Made by a program: the position numbers and the translations under genes. Under the pieces are notes generated by a model. That model had not been told where the DNA came from. It did no database searches and worked only from the letters and a program-made list of their open reading frames with translations. From Thermovenabulum sp049701175 (GTDB taxonomy: Bacteria > Bacillota > Thermosediminibacteria > Thermosediminibacterales > Thermosediminibacteraceae), in assembly GCF_049701175.1 (NCBI RefSeq), contig NZ_JBNATW010000002.1:1-64000 (forward strand): a stretch of DNA of 64,000 bases, in the 5' to 3' direction. Of the stretch, positions 8,995 through 17,081 are shown in pieces. The first letter of the stretch is position 1. Every line of letters starts with the position of its first letter.

Positions 8995-9024
8995 ATTTTA
9001 ATGCTCACCATTCTTTTTTGTCAA
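8995..9024 (-). promoter_or_regulatory. Promoter of the T-box/paaK transcript
   Basis: On the minus strand a consensus -35 TTGACA (9019-9024) and a -10 TAAAAT (8995-9000) are separated by 18 bases, about 20 bases before stem I of the T-box. A sigma-A type promoter. Confidence 0.75.
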
Positions 9025-9038
9025 GGGGTAAAATTAAT

Positions 9039-9068
9039 TTGAAATGAATTATTTAATTATGGTATAAA
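9039..9068 (+). promoter_or_regulatory. Probable promoter of the membrane-protein gene
   Basis: TTGAAA (9039-9044) and TATAAA (9063-9068) are 18 bases apart on the plus strand, divergent from the T-box promoter. The transcript would start just before the inverted repeat at 9084. Moderate match only. Confidence 0.45.
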
Positions 9069-9083
9069 TTTGTTAAGGCAATA

Positions 9084-9153
9084 AAAGTGTGCCCAAATAC
9101 CGCCTGCTGGGAATGGGCGCACTTTAAAAAGGGCGGACTAAAAATAGCCCAGC
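9084..9153 (+). ncRNA. Structured leader candidate with competing pairings
   Basis: Twelve-base arms AAAGTGTGCCCA (9084-9095) and TGGGCGCACTTT (9114-9125) form a stem with one G-U pair. The loop holds CCGCC (9100-9104) and GCTGGG (9106-9111), which are complementary to GGCGG (9132-9136) and CCCAGC (9148-9153) downstream. This allows a pseudoknot or alternative folds. The last paired base lies nine bases before the ATG of the next gene, which has no visible ribosome binding site. I do not recognise the family. Confidence 0.45.
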
Positions 9154-9162
9154 TGCCCGATT

Positions 9163-9906
9163 ATGATTTTAAAAAAGTTCGGGTACCCGGTGAGACCGTT
9201 GGAAAATCTTGAAATTATAGAAATCTTAGATTCACTAAAAGAAAAAACTGAAAAATTAAACCTCGGCAAAAACAAGAAAAATCAGCTTTTAAAAGAGTTA
9301 TTTAAACAGAAGGAAATATATTTAACCCTGATCGAAGAAGATATTAAAAGCAATGAAAAGAAAAAAGTTTACGAAGGCATCATCAAAAAGGGAAAGGACT
9401 TAATTAAAAATATACAATCAAAAAACATGGAGGTAATAGAAAAAGAAAGGCTAATTCTCTCTTATCTACATTATATAAGGGCAGCCTATTTTGATTTCAA
9501 AGACCTTCTAAAACCTTTAAACACCGGCATCCGCCTCTTTGCGCTAACCTCGGCGCTGTTCATCGGCCTATCCCCGCAATTTTTGGGCGGTGCATTTTCA
9601 TTATTTTTTCTCGTTCCCATCTTTCTCGGGTTAAACGGCCTCAAAAAAAGAAGGCTCCTCGGGTTTAAAATGGCTATGATGCTTTTCCCCCTTTCCATTG
9701 GAATTTCAGCCCTTTGGCTTCGCTTCGGCTTCAACGCTGCTTTAAATTTTAATAAGGTCGTTGCCGAAACCGCTCAAACCTTGGGAAAATCTTTTAATGT
9801 AGCAAAATACTTTGTAATTGTCCCCCCGATTTTTGCGGTGGTGCTTTTGATTTCCTCATGTCTCATGGCCTACTACTTACTAAAAAGCAGGGAAATGCTC
9901 TTATAA
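9163..9906 (+). CDS. Unrecognised protein with coiled N-terminus and membrane C-terminus
   Basis: This 247-residue protein has a charged, helix-rich first half (about residues 10-105) and a second half with roughly four hydrophobic segments: LFALTSALFIGLSP, GGAFSLFFLVPIFLGL, MAMMLFPLSIGISAL and FVIVPPIFAVVLLISS. I do not recognise the family. The ATG follows an in-frame TAG by five codons, so this is the first available ATG, yet no Shine-Dalgarno sequence is visible; the leader structure before it may matter. The gene stands alone on the plus strand and ends at a bidirectional terminator. Function is unknown. Confidence 0.7.
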   Translation: MILKKFGYPVRPLENLEIIEILDSLKEKTEKLNLGKNKKNQLLKELFKQKEIYLTLIEEDIKSNEKKKVYEGIIKKGKDLIKNIQSKNMEVIEKERLILSYLHYIRAAYFDFKDLLKPLNTGIRLFALTSALFIGLSPQFLGGAFSLFFLVPIFLGLNGLKKRRLLGFKMAMMLFPLSIGISALWLRFGFNAALNFNKVVAETAQTLGKSFNVAKYFVIVPPIFAVVLLISSCLMAYYLLKSREMLL

Positions 9907-9926
9907 TCTTTATCTCATTAATTTTT

Positions 9927-9950
9927 ATGCCCGGGCGAAAACCCGGGCAT
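9927..9950. terminator. Bidirectional terminator between convergent genes
   Basis: Perfect arms ATGCCCGGG and CCCGGGCAT around a six-base loop, with T-rich flanks on both sides. It lies between the plus-strand membrane protein and the minus-strand ABC transporter operon. Confidence 0.8.
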
Positions 9951-9993
9951 TTAAATTATAATACGGGAGGGGTTTATTAAATTACTTGCGCTT

Positions 9994-10725
9994 TTATAGT
10001 ATCTTGCTTAGAAACTCCTTGGTCCTCTGATTCTTAGGATTTTCAAAAATCTCTTCGGGAGTGCCTTCCTCCACAATTACCCCTTCGTCCATGAATATCA
10101 CCCTATCACCTACTTCCCTCGCAAAGGCCATTTCGTGTGTTACAACAACCATTGTCATCCCATCCTGAGCTAAATCCTTCATTACATCAAGCACTTCCTT
10201 TATCATCTCAGGGTCTAAAGCGGAAGTAGGTTCATCAAAAAGCATTATCTTAGGGCTCATGGCAAGGGCCCTTGCTATCGCTACCCTCTGCTTTTGTCCT
10301 CCGGAAAGGGATGCAGGGTAGCACTCGGCCTTATCCTTTAAACCTACCCTTTCCAAAAGTTTTAAAGCCTTTTCCCTCGCTTCTTCGGGATTTTCCTTTT
10401 TTACCTTGACGGGTGCCAGGGTGATGTTTTCAATCACCTTTTTGTGCGGGAAGAGGTTAAAGTGCTGGAAGACCATACCAACTTCCTGACGCAACTTATT
10501 TATGTCAACCGATTTATGGTTTAGTGGCTTCCCCTCAATTAAAATTTCACCTTTTGTAGGCTCTTCAAGCATATTGAGGCAGCGAAGGAGGGTGCTTTTA
10601 CCCGAACCTGAAGGCCCTATAATAACTACCACTTCTCCCCTGTTTATTGTATTGGTTATGCCCTTTAGGACCTCGAGTTTGCCAAAATATTTATGAACAT
10701 CCCTTATCTCAATCACTCTTTGCAA
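9994..10725 (-). CDS. glnQ: Polar amino-acid ABC transporter, ATP-binding protein
   Basis: ATPase of a polar amino-acid importer. Walker A GPSGSGKSTLLRC, Q-loop VFQHFNLFPHK, signature LSGGQKQRVAIARALA, Walker B MLFDEPTSALD and the H-loop VVTHE are all present, and FNLFPH is typical of the GlnQ/HisP subgroup. Length (243) is standard. It overlaps the permease gene by 17 bases and ends the operon of binding protein, permease and ATPase. The substrate cannot be told from sequence; given the neighbouring amino-acid fermentation genes, uptake of a fermentable amino acid is plausible. Confidence 0.93.
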   Translation of the reverse strand: MQRVIEIRDVHKYFGKLEVLKGITNTINRGEVVVIIGPSGSGKSTLLRCLNMLEEPTKGEILIEGKPLNHKSVDINKLRQEVGMVFQHFNLFPHKKVIENITLAPVKVKKENPEEAREKALKLLERVGLKDKAECYPASLSGGQKQRVAIARALAMSPKIMLFDEPTSALDPEMIKEVLDVMKDLAQDGMTMVVVTHEMAFAREVGDRVIFMDEGVIVEEGTPEEIFENPKNQRTKEFLSKIL

Positions 10726-11371
10726 GCCTCCTTTCCACTACCCCGAGAATCTGTGTAAAACTCAAAGTCATTATGAGATAAAAGAGTGCAGCGGTAATAT
10801 ACGGTTCAAAAGGCCTGTAGGTATTTCCCGCAACCACCTGAGCCGCCCTTGTAAGCTCCGGGAAACCTATGGTAGTTGCAAGGGAAGAATTTTTTAAAAG
10901 GGTTATAAACTCGTTTCCTAAGGGAGGTATCATCTTTTTAAAGGCCTGCGGCAAAATAATATACCTCATTGCCTGGGCATAGCTCATACCGAGCGACCTT
11001 GCAGCCTCCATCTGACCTTTGTCAACCGCAAGAATCCCGCCACGCACTATCTCTGCAACATAACCCCCGCTGTTTATCCCGAGGGCAATAACGGCAGCGG
11101 GAAATTCCGAAAGGGAATAACCGATAATCTGCGGAAGTCCAAAGTAAAATATCAAAAGCTGTACTAAAAGCGGCGTGCCTCTTATAACTTCAACGTAAAC
11201 GGTGCATATCGCCCTTATTATAAACACCTTCGACATTTTGCCCATACCTACGAAAGTTCCTATAATCACACCCATCAATACCGCAAGTGCAGTTATTTCA
11301 ATTGCAACAAGTGAACCTCTTATAAATAGCTGCAAGTAAGGTATTACTATAGAAAAATCCAAATTTTTCAT
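10709..11371 (-). CDS. Polar amino-acid ABC transporter, permease
   Basis: Inner-membrane permease of 220 residues with about five membrane segments. It has the N-terminal motif typical of HisM/GlnP permeases (GTPLLVQLLIFYFGLP) and the ATPase-coupling EAA loop EAARSLGMSYAQAMRYIILPQA. It works with the adjacent GlnQ-type ATPase and the lipoprotein receptor. A single permease gene implies a homodimer, as in GlnP-type systems. Confidence 0.92.
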   Translation of the reverse strand: MKNLDFSIVIPYLQLFIRGSLVAIEITALAVLMGVIIGTFVGMGKMSKVFIIRAICTVYVEVIRGTPLLVQLLIFYFGLPQIIGYSLSEFPAAVIALGINSGGYVAEIVRGGILAVDKGQMEAARSLGMSYAQAMRYIILPQAFKKMIPPLGNEFITLLKNSSLATTIGFPELTRAAQVVAGNTYRPFEPYITAALFYLIMTLSFTQILGVVERRLAKSD

Positions 11372-11424
11372 CCCTATCTCCTTTCAAAGGCAAAGGGCTC
11401 TAAAAGAGCCCTTATTAAATCCTC

Positions 11425-12288
11425 CTATTTTGCTGGTTTATATTCAACAAACCACTTTTGTACCATTTTATCAAGTTCACCGCTGTTTTTAAGGTCGGTT
11501 ATAACCTTGTTCACTATTTCTAAAAGCTTTTCATCCTCTTTCCTCAACACAACCGCCTTTGCAGCATCGTCGAGCATATCTCCTACAAGCTCCAATTTAT
11601 CTGCATTGTTGGAAGCATAGGCTTTTGCAACAGCAAAATCTACGATAACCGCATCCACTTTTTTATTCAGCAAATCCATAACAGCTGCATCTACCTTGTC
11701 AAACTGCTTTAATTTTGCACCTTCAATCTTTTTTGCTATTTCTTCACCGGTAGTTCCAAGCTGAACACCAACGGTCTTACCTTTTAAATCATCCTTACCC
11801 TTTATTCCACTTCCCTTATAGGTTATGATCTGCTGTCCGCCCTGAATATAGGGTATTGAAAAGTTAACGCTCTTTTTCCTCTCTTCCGTTATAGTAAAGC
11901 CCGCAATCCCTATATCCACTTTCTTGCTCAAAACAGCAGGAATAATAGTGTCAAAGGACATATCCTTAATCTCTAATTCCACACCCAGTTCCTTTGCAAT
12001 AGCATTGGCAAGGTCTATATCGAAACCCGCTATAACGTCTTTACCGCTTGAAATATCGTGGAACTCAAAGGGTGGATAGTCAGCACTGGTACCTACAACC
12101 AATTTCCCGGCTTTTTTAATCTCTTCCACTATATCGGCAGGCTGAGAACTGGTGCTATTTTGCTGGTTTGACGTCTGATTGCTCTGCTGGGTATTATTTG
12201 CCGTTTCTTTCTTTGCACATCCGAACAAAAGAGCCGCTAATGTAAGAATTATTAGAAATAATGCCAAAAACTTAAAATATTTTTTCAT
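11425..12288 (-). CDS. Polar amino-acid ABC transporter, substrate-binding lipoprotein
   Basis: A 287-residue extracellular receptor. The signal peptide ends in the lipobox LLFGCAKK, so the mature protein is lipid-anchored at Cys24. A Ser/Gln/Asn-rich linker follows, then a family-3 periplasmic-binding fold with GTSADYPPFEF, AGFDIDLANAIAKELG and DIGIAGFTITEERKKSVNFS. These are the usual ligand and hinge regions of amino-acid receptors. It is the first gene of the operon. The specific amino acid is unknown. Confidence 0.93.
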   Translation of the reverse strand: MKKYFKFLALFLIILTLAALLFGCAKKETANNTQQSNQTSNQQNSTSSQPADIVEEIKKAGKLVVGTSADYPPFEFHDISSGKDVIAGFDIDLANAIAKELGVELEIKDMSFDTIIPAVLSKKVDIGIAGFTITEERKKSVNFSIPYIQGGQQIITYKGSGIKGKDDLKGKTVGVQLGTTGEEIAKKIEGAKLKQFDKVDAAVMDLLNKKVDAVIVDFAVAKAYASNNADKLELVGDMLDDAAKAVVLRKEDEKLLEIVNKVITDLKNSGELDKMVQKWFVEYKPAK

Positions 12289-12483
12289 TCATTATCCTCC
12301 TAACTTTATTTGTTTAAATCGCCTTATATGGATATTTGATGAACGTATATTTATTTATGCTGTTGTATAAATATTATATTTGCCTGATGAGTATAATTAT
12401 AATTAATAATGTATAATATTGCAATATCAAAATTAAAATTTCATTTTTCAGAAAATATAATGGTACAATAAAACAAAATAAAA

Positions 12484-12504
12484 GGGCCCGGATATACCGG
12501 ACCC
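12484..12504 (-). terminator. Terminator after the zinc-ribbon gene
   Basis: On the minus strand a GGG.CCGG arm pairs with CCGG.CCC and is followed by TTTTATTTTG, just after the stop codon of the zinc-ribbon gene at 12521. Confidence 0.7.
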
Positions 12505-12520
12505 CATTATTCTCCCTTAA

Positions 12521-12835
12521 TTAAGCGCGTTGATATACCTTATGCTTCTGGAAGCACTCGCTGCAGTAGACAGGTCTGTCGTTTCTCGGCTTAAAGGGAA
12601 CCTTAGTTGGTGCGCCGCATTCTGCGCAGACAGCATCATAAAGCACCTTTGAGCCTTCTCTTCTTGAGTATTCGCGTTCATTTCTTGTTCTGCCCTTTCT
12701 TGCGTCGCGGCAGGCTTTGCATCTTGAAGGCTCGTTTTCAAAGCCCTTCTCAGCATAGAACTGCTGTTCCCCTGCGGTGAAAACAAACTCCTTCCCGCAG
12801 TCTTTACATACTAACACTTTGTCCTGGAATGCCAT
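12521..12835 (-). CDS. Zinc-ribbon (CxxC-x17-CxxC type) protein
   Basis: A small basic protein of about 104 residues with two pairs of CxxC-type motifs: CKDCGKEF with CKACRDARK, and CAECGAPT with CSECFQKH. This is the widespread Firmicute family of zinc-ribbon proteins of unknown function, probably binding nucleic acid. I chose the ATG at 12835 over the GTG at 12850 because GTGAGGGG, including that GTG, serves as its ribosome binding site, and because family members start just before VCKDCG. It is preceded by a strong promoter and a structured leader, which is unusual for such a gene. Confidence 0.85.
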   Translation of the reverse strand: MAFQDKVLVCKDCGKEFVFTAGEQQFYAEKGFENEPSRCKACRDARKGRTRNEREYSRREGSKVLYDAVCAECGAPTKVPFKPRNDRPVYCSECFQKHKVYQRA

Positions 12836-12865
12836 TAAAAAACCCCTCACTTATTAATTAGATTC

Positions 12866-12945
12866 TCTGGCATTCCTTAGAGTTACCATTTTCCGGTCCT
12901 TTGCATTAGGCAAAGTATCGAAAAAAACAACCCTTTAGAATGCCT
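12866..12945 (-). ncRNA. Structured 5' leader of the zinc-ribbon gene
   Basis: On the minus strand the transcript would open with GGCATTC (12938-12944), which pairs with GAATGCC (12869-12875) 62 bases later. Inside is a second hairpin, CTTTGC/GCAAAG, and the possible small stem ACC/GGT with an A-rich loop. The closed multi-stem shape, its position right at the predicted transcription start and the gap before the ribosome binding site suggest a regulatory RNA. It does not match any riboswitch consensus I know. Confidence 0.5.
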
Positions 12946-12951
12946 TACTTT

Positions 12952-12980
12952 ATTATATACCCTATTATTCCAAAAAGCAA
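12952..12980 (-). promoter_or_regulatory. Promoter of the zinc-ribbon gene
   Basis: Minus-strand -35 TTGCTT (12975-12980) and a perfect -10 TATAAT (12952-12957) with a 17-base spacer. Transcription would begin at or a few bases before the outer stem of the leader. Confidence 0.8.
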
Positions 12981-12997
12981 GGAAAAAATAGAATTTC

Positions 12998-13588
12998 TTA
13001 GAAAAAATTTTTATAGAATCTGTAATAATTTAAAACCCTTTGGACATAATTTTTAGTCTCTTCAAAAGGCGGAATCCCTTTATACTTTTCCACATTTGCG
13101 GGCCCTGCGTTGTACGCCGCCAAAGCCTTAACCAAATCTCCATCAAAGCGATCCAAAAGGCTTTTTAAATAAAAAGCCCCTCCCAAGATATTGTCTTCTA
13201 AATCGTAAGGATTCACACCGAGGCTTTCAGCAGTATAAGGCATAAGCTGCATTACCCCTATTGCCCCTTTTGGTGAAATAGCCTTTTGATTAAAATTGGA
13301 TTCAGCCTTTGCTACAGCAAGGATCAATGCTTTGTCCACCCCTAATGCCTCCGAGGCTTTTTCTATTACTTCCCTTACTTTTTCATATCCTCTGCCGTTT
13401 TCTACTAAATTCACATTTTTATCCTCATATTGTTTTAATTTACTCATTGCATTTTTTAAGATACTTTCAAAGCTTTCAACATTTTTCTCTTGTAAATCCG
13501 TTTTAATAGAAATACCGCTATTTATATTGAACCTTGCCTTTATCTCTTCAATCCTTGAAATTACTCTTTCGATATTTGAAAAATCCAT
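12998..13588 (-). CDS. Lytic transglycosylase (SLT domain), flagellar context
   Basis: A 196-residue protein with a C-terminal lysozyme-like transglycosylase domain (about residues 75-190). It has AVAKAESNFNQKAISPKGAIGVMQLMPYTA with the catalytic Glu, LGGAFYLKSLLDRF and ALAAYNAGPANVEKY. No signal peptide is evident, as is common for such enzymes in Firmicute flagellar clusters. The N-terminal 70 residues are helical and variable. It would cleave peptidoglycan glycan strands, perhaps to let the flagellar rod or hook pass. Confidence 0.85.
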   Translation of the reverse strand: MDFSNIERVISRIEEIKARFNINSGISIKTDLQEKNVESFESILKNAMSKLKQYEDKNVNLVENGRGYEKVREVIEKASEALGVDKALILAVAKAESNFNQKAISPKGAIGVMQLMPYTAESLGVNPYDLEDNILGGAFYLKSLLDRFDGDLVKALAAYNAGPANVEKYKGIPPFEETKNYVQRVLNYYRFYKNFF

Positions 13589-13615
13589 AATTTTAGCGCA
13601 CCGTCCTTAATAATT

Positions 13616-14038
13616 TTACTCCCTTTTATCAATAAAAAATCCCTCATTAAAATTCACTTTATCGTAAAGGGCAGTATATTTTTGCGATACATTTTTTGCA
13701 AAGTTTAAATCCTCAATTTTTTTCTCAATGCTTGAAAGAAGTTTTCGTGCAAGAATGTTAACCTCATCATCGAGTTTTTTAATTTCTGAAAGTTTCCCAA
13801 AAACTCCTTCTTTTAATATATTCAAATCCTTCATATTTTTGTCAATATCGACACCGATGCTATTAATCTTTTCATCTATCCTTTTTGAGCTTTCTATTAA
13901 TTCCCCTCTTTTTTCCAATAATGCCAAAAATTCATCCGTATTCTCGGAAAGCAGTGCTTCCCTCATTTTTAAAGTAATAGACAAAATTTCTTCTAAGTTT
14001 TTCCCCTTTTCATCAAATAAATTTTCCAATTCTTTCAT
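13616..14038 (-). CDS. Helical FliT/FlgN-like flagellar protein
   Basis: A 140-residue, almost entirely alpha-helical, highly charged protein with no membrane segment. It lies directly after fliS, where fliT sits in Bacillus. The repeated heptad-like pattern and the RGELIESSKRIDEKI stretch resemble FliT/FlgN export chaperones, but similarity is too weak to name the gene with confidence. Probable role: holding the cap protein FliD or another late substrate before secretion. Confidence 0.6.
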   Translation of the reverse strand: MKELENLFDEKGKNLEEILSITLKMREALLSENTDEFLALLEKRGELIESSKRIDEKINSIGVDIDKNMKDLNILKEGVFGKLSEIKKLDDEVNILARKLLSSIEKKIEDLNFAKNVSQKYTALYDKVNFNEGFFIDKRE

Positions 14039-14086
14039 AACCTATACTCTCTTCCTTTTTATTTGTTCATTTTTATTATAATGCAA

Positions 14087-14111
14087 AAAGCCGGTAAATT
14101 GCACCGGCTTT
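14087..14111 (-). terminator. Terminator between fliS and the fliT-like gene
   Basis: Arms AAAGCCGGT and ACCGGCTTT with a seven-base loop, followed on the minus strand by TTGCATT. It lies just after the fliS stop and may attenuate transcription into the fliT-like gene. Confidence 0.65.
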
Positions 14112-14117
14112 AAAAAT

Positions 14118-14504
14118 TTACAAGGCGGCCTTTTTTGCCTTCATAACCTCAAGGTAGGCCTCCTGCCATGCCTCCTTCAAACCCTCTAAAAGCCCTTCTA
14201 CTTCCTCCAATATTTTCACATCCTTTTTAATGTTTGCATCAATCAATTTTTCATATATGAAATTGTAAAGGCTCCTTAAATTTTTTGAAATCTCGTAATT
14301 CATATCAAGGCTCATGTTAAGTTCCATTACTATATCCTCTACCCTTATTATATTGTTGTTCGCTTCTACAAAATCCTTTTCTTCTATGGCTTTTTTTGCA
14401 AGCTTTAAAAATTTAAGCGCACCTTCGTAAAGCATAAGTACAAGTTTTTCAGGTGGGCTGGATAAAATAGCGTTTTGTTGGTACTGCTGATAGGCGTTCA
14501 TCAT
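14118..14504 (-). CDS. fliS: Flagellin export chaperone FliS
   Basis: Cytoplasmic chaperone that binds the flagellin C-terminus and prevents early polymerisation. The N-terminal NAYQQYQQNAILSSPPEKLVLMLYEGALKFL signature is diagnostic, and the 128-residue length is standard. The gene follows fliD by 14 bases, with GGGGGAG as ribosome binding site, in the flaG-fliD-fliS order. Its main partner, flagellin, now lies 27 kb away on the same strand. Confidence 0.95.
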   Translation of the reverse strand: MMNAYQQYQQNAILSSPPEKLVLMLYEGALKFLKLAKKAIEEKDFVEANNNIIRVEDIVMELNMSLDMNYEISKNLRSLYNFIYEKLIDANIKKDVKILEEVEGLLEGLKEAWQEAYLEVMKAKKAAL

Positions 14505-14518
14505 TTTCTATCTCCCCC

Positions 14519-16417
14519 TTATTGTGCCTGATACATCCCCATCTGATTTGCAAGCCACATGCTCTGCTGGTTCATCGACTGTATCGCCTTCTCCATTGCT
14601 GTAAATTGCTTCCAGTAGCGGTCTTCTATCTTTTTTAAGTCTTCTTCCATCTTCGATATCCTATCGTTTAAATAGCGGATATTCTGGGCAATAAGGCTGT
14701 TATCGAAATACTGAGTGGAACTTCCTGCTTTTTTTGTTATGCTATCCATCCCGCTTTTTGCAATGTCGTATATGGACGATGCAACCTTTGTAAAAAGGTT
14801 TGCAACCGCTTCCGGATTTTTGGATATGGCTTCTTTTAATTTTGCTTCATCAAGGTATAATTTCCCCTTTTCGTAGTAGCTTCCCGTCTTTATGCCCACA
14901 TCAAATAATGTATCAAAATCCGAAGGCTGACCTGAAACACTGCTGTAAACCGTCTGCCTCAATTTGTTTACAATACTGCTGAGTATTGTATCTCCCCTTA
15001 ATAAGCCGCTTCTTGCCTTTTCTTCCCACTTTTTGATTTCGTCTTCTTTCAATTCCTTTTTCTGCTCATCAGTTAAAGGAAGGTAGTCCCGATAGCGTTC
15101 TTCATTGAGTTTACTATTTATAGCATCTATGGTGTCGTTGTAGATGTTTATGAAGTTTTTTACTACTTCTACTACAGAGTCTACATCCCTCTCTATTGTA
15201 AGTGTAGCAATCTTGCCAGGTGCTTCTTTTTTCAATAAAAACTGTATCCCGCTTATTGTGAAGGTGTTTGTGTGTTGGAAAATGTTAATAAAATTATTTG
15301 AAATATCAACATTTCTTATTGAAATTAAAGCATCTTCGCCAACATCCATACTATCTGATATAATCTTTAAAGCACCTAAATTATCGCTTGAATTCCCAAA
15401 TAAATTACCTGATTCATTTTTTATTTCTACCTTTGCACTTGTTCCAGTTTCCTTTGACTTTATCACTATTTTATCAGTTATTGCATCGTAATAGGCTGTC
15501 ACCTTCGCATTAGCGTTTGTATTTATGTCATTCAATATATCATTTAATGTGTAATTTTTATATTTATCACTAGTAAAATCATATTCAAAGAGTTGGCCAT
15601 TTATAGTAAACTTCAATATATAGTTCTCATCCTTAAATGGATCATATTCAAATTTCGTGCGTTCATCTACTAATTTCGCATATATATTTATTTTATTAAA
15701 TGTGCTTCTCGTTGCTATTTTAAGAACATTCAAAGCTTCACCATCATCTATTACAACCGATTTAACATTACCTAACGCATATATATTGAGCCTGTTATCT
15801 ATTGCCTCTACTTTTACTACCTCAGCTCCAAAAGCTTCCCCTATCTTAATTTGTATATCATTAGCAAGATCTCTTAAGGTTTTACCTTCCCAACCATCAT
15901 AAGTTTTTGGTGTTAACTCCACTGTTTTTGTTACACCATCTATCGAAATCGTAAACTTATTATTACTACTATTTATTTCTATTGGTGTTGTTTCAGTTAT
16001 ACTTAAAACATCGCTCTTTATTGACTTTGAAAGAGGGCCTTGACCTTCTATCTTAGCTTCTTTTGCAATCTGCTCTACTTTAACCTCGTAAGTCCCCGGT
16101 ATAGCGGTAGCACCCGGTGTAGCGGTAAAAATGCTGTCTGGAGCTGTGCCATCGCTGTAAGATATGGTTGCTTTATACTTCAAATAAGTGCTTTGAAGCT
16201 TCATATTAAACGCCGAATCGTAAAGGGCTTTAATCTTTAAGTTTATATTCCTGTAGTCTTCTCTCTGCCACTCGAGGATCTGCTTTTGCTGGTAGAGCTT
16301 ATCTACCTTTTGCCTTTCTATCTTCATAAGGTTGGAAACAATCTGGTCTATGTCCATACCCGAAGCAAGCCCGCCTATCCTCAAAGTCCTAGAAATGCCG
16401 TCTACCATTTTATACAC
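14519..16417 (-). CDS. fliD: Flagellar hook-associated protein 2 (filament cap)
   Basis: This 632-residue protein forms the cap at the filament tip and inserts flagellin subunits. The N-terminus LRIGGLASGMDIDQIVSNLMKIERQKVDKLYQQ is typical, and the C-terminal coiled segment (YLNDRISKMEEDLKKIEDRYWKQFTAMEKAIQSMNQQSMWL) matches the FliD C-domain. The variable middle is larger than in short FliDs. It lies between flaG (12-base gap) and fliS (14-base gap) in an obvious operon. Confidence 0.95.
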   Translation of the reverse strand: MYKMVDGISRTLRIGGLASGMDIDQIVSNLMKIERQKVDKLYQQKQILEWQREDYRNINLKIKALYDSAFNMKLQSTYLKYKATISYSDGTAPDSIFTATPGATAIPGTYEVKVEQIAKEAKIEGQGPLSKSIKSDVLSITETTPIEINSSNNKFTISIDGVTKTVELTPKTYDGWEGKTLRDLANDIQIKIGEAFGAEVVKVEAIDNRLNIYALGNVKSVVIDDGEALNVLKIATRSTFNKINIYAKLVDERTKFEYDPFKDENYILKFTINGQLFEYDFTSDKYKNYTLNDILNDINTNANAKVTAYYDAITDKIVIKSKETGTSAKVEIKNESGNLFGNSSDNLGALKIISDSMDVGEDALISIRNVDISNNFINIFQHTNTFTISGIQFLLKKEAPGKIATLTIERDVDSVVEVVKNFINIYNDTIDAINSKLNEERYRDYLPLTDEQKKELKEDEIKKWEEKARSGLLRGDTILSSIVNKLRQTVYSSVSGQPSDFDTLFDVGIKTGSYYEKGKLYLDEAKLKEAISKNPEAVANLFTKVASSIYDIAKSGMDSITKKAGSSTQYFDNSLIAQNIRYLNDRISKMEEDLKKIEDRYWKQFTAMEKAIQSMNQQSMWLANQMGMYQAQ

Positions 16418-16429
16418 CTCTTTTCCCTG

Positions 16430-16822
16430 TTAAACCTTTTTATCTACAATAAGCCCTACCTGCTTCCATATATTGGCAATAAGGTCGAGAAATTTTTCTG
16501 GCGGTATCTCGCTTATAAGTTTACCTGTATTTTTATCGTAAACCCTAACGATGACCCTTTTTGTCTCCTCGTGGATGGAAAACTCAAAACGGGTATTTTT
16601 TATCTCCACCGAAACCCTGTCGAGTCCTTCTATCAAGTTTTTAAAATCTTCCCCAGATAGTCCATCTTGCTTTTGTTTTAAATCTTCGCCAAAATCTGAT
16701 ACAGAAAAATTATCTGCCTTTAAACTCTCTCCAGCCTTTAACTGGCTGCTATTATTGATTTCGGGCCTCATCGATATTAAATTAATACTATTATTTATAC
16801 CTTCAACCTGCACCAAAACCAC
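16430..16822 (-). CDS. flaG: FlaG family flagellar protein
   Basis: A 130-residue FlaG/YvyC family protein. The C-terminal half FSIHEETKRVIVRVYDKNTGKLISEIPPEKFLDLIANI is the family hallmark; the N-terminal half is polar and variable. FlaG influences filament length in some bacteria. It leads the flaG-fliD-fliS operon and has a possible SigD promoter about 30 bases upstream. In the Bacillus order the flagellin gene would lie directly upstream; here a 25 kb accessory block intervenes. Confidence 0.88.
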   Translation of the reverse strand: MVLVQVEGINNSINLISMRPEINNSSQLKAGESLKADNFSVSDFGEDLKQKQDGLSGEDFKNLIEGLDRVSVEIKNTRFEFSIHEETKRVIVRVYDKNTGKLISEIPPEKFLDLIANIWKQVGLIVDKKV

Positions 16823-16849
16823 CCTTTTCGTTGACCTCTTCTGTAAATG

Positions 16850-16878
16850 TTATCGAAAACCCGCAAATTTTTATTAAA
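16850..16878 (-). promoter_or_regulatory. Possible SigD (sigma-28) promoter of flaG-fliD-fliS
   Basis: On the minus strand TTCGATAA (core CGATAA, plus-strand 16850-16855) resembles the SigD -10 GCCGATAA, with TTAA about 16 bases further upstream as a weak -35. The position before flaG fits a late flagellar operon. Confidence 0.4.
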
Positions 16879-16972
16879 CCGGTACTTCACCCTTTTTTGC
16901 GTAAAAATGCATAAATTTACTGAATTTGCACTGTATATTTTAAAATTCCACGTGATTTCTTAATAAAACTCC

Positions 16973-17000
16973 CTCCGGTGTTTTAAATATTTTCCCGGAG
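16973..17000 (-). terminator. Terminator after the MoaD-like gene
   Basis: On the minus strand CTCCGG and CCGGAG enclose an A/T-rich loop and are followed by GGAGTTTTATT. It ends the AOR-MoaD operon before the flaG promoter. The loop is long (16 bases), so strength is uncertain. Confidence 0.5.
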
Positions 17001-17081
17001 TGTTGGACTGTTGTCCTTATTCCATCATTAGCATTTACTAATAATGTAAAAAAGATAAAGCGTTATGCCTAAACAACTGAT

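Noticed and set aside
12517..12786. An 89-codon open frame on the minus strand
   Set aside because: It is an out-of-frame shadow of the zinc-ribbon gene, without a ribosome binding site or protein-like composition.
12866..12945. Calling the zinc-ribbon leader a c-di-GMP or other named riboswitch
   Set aside because: None of the conserved core bases of those families can be placed in it; only the general shape is similar.
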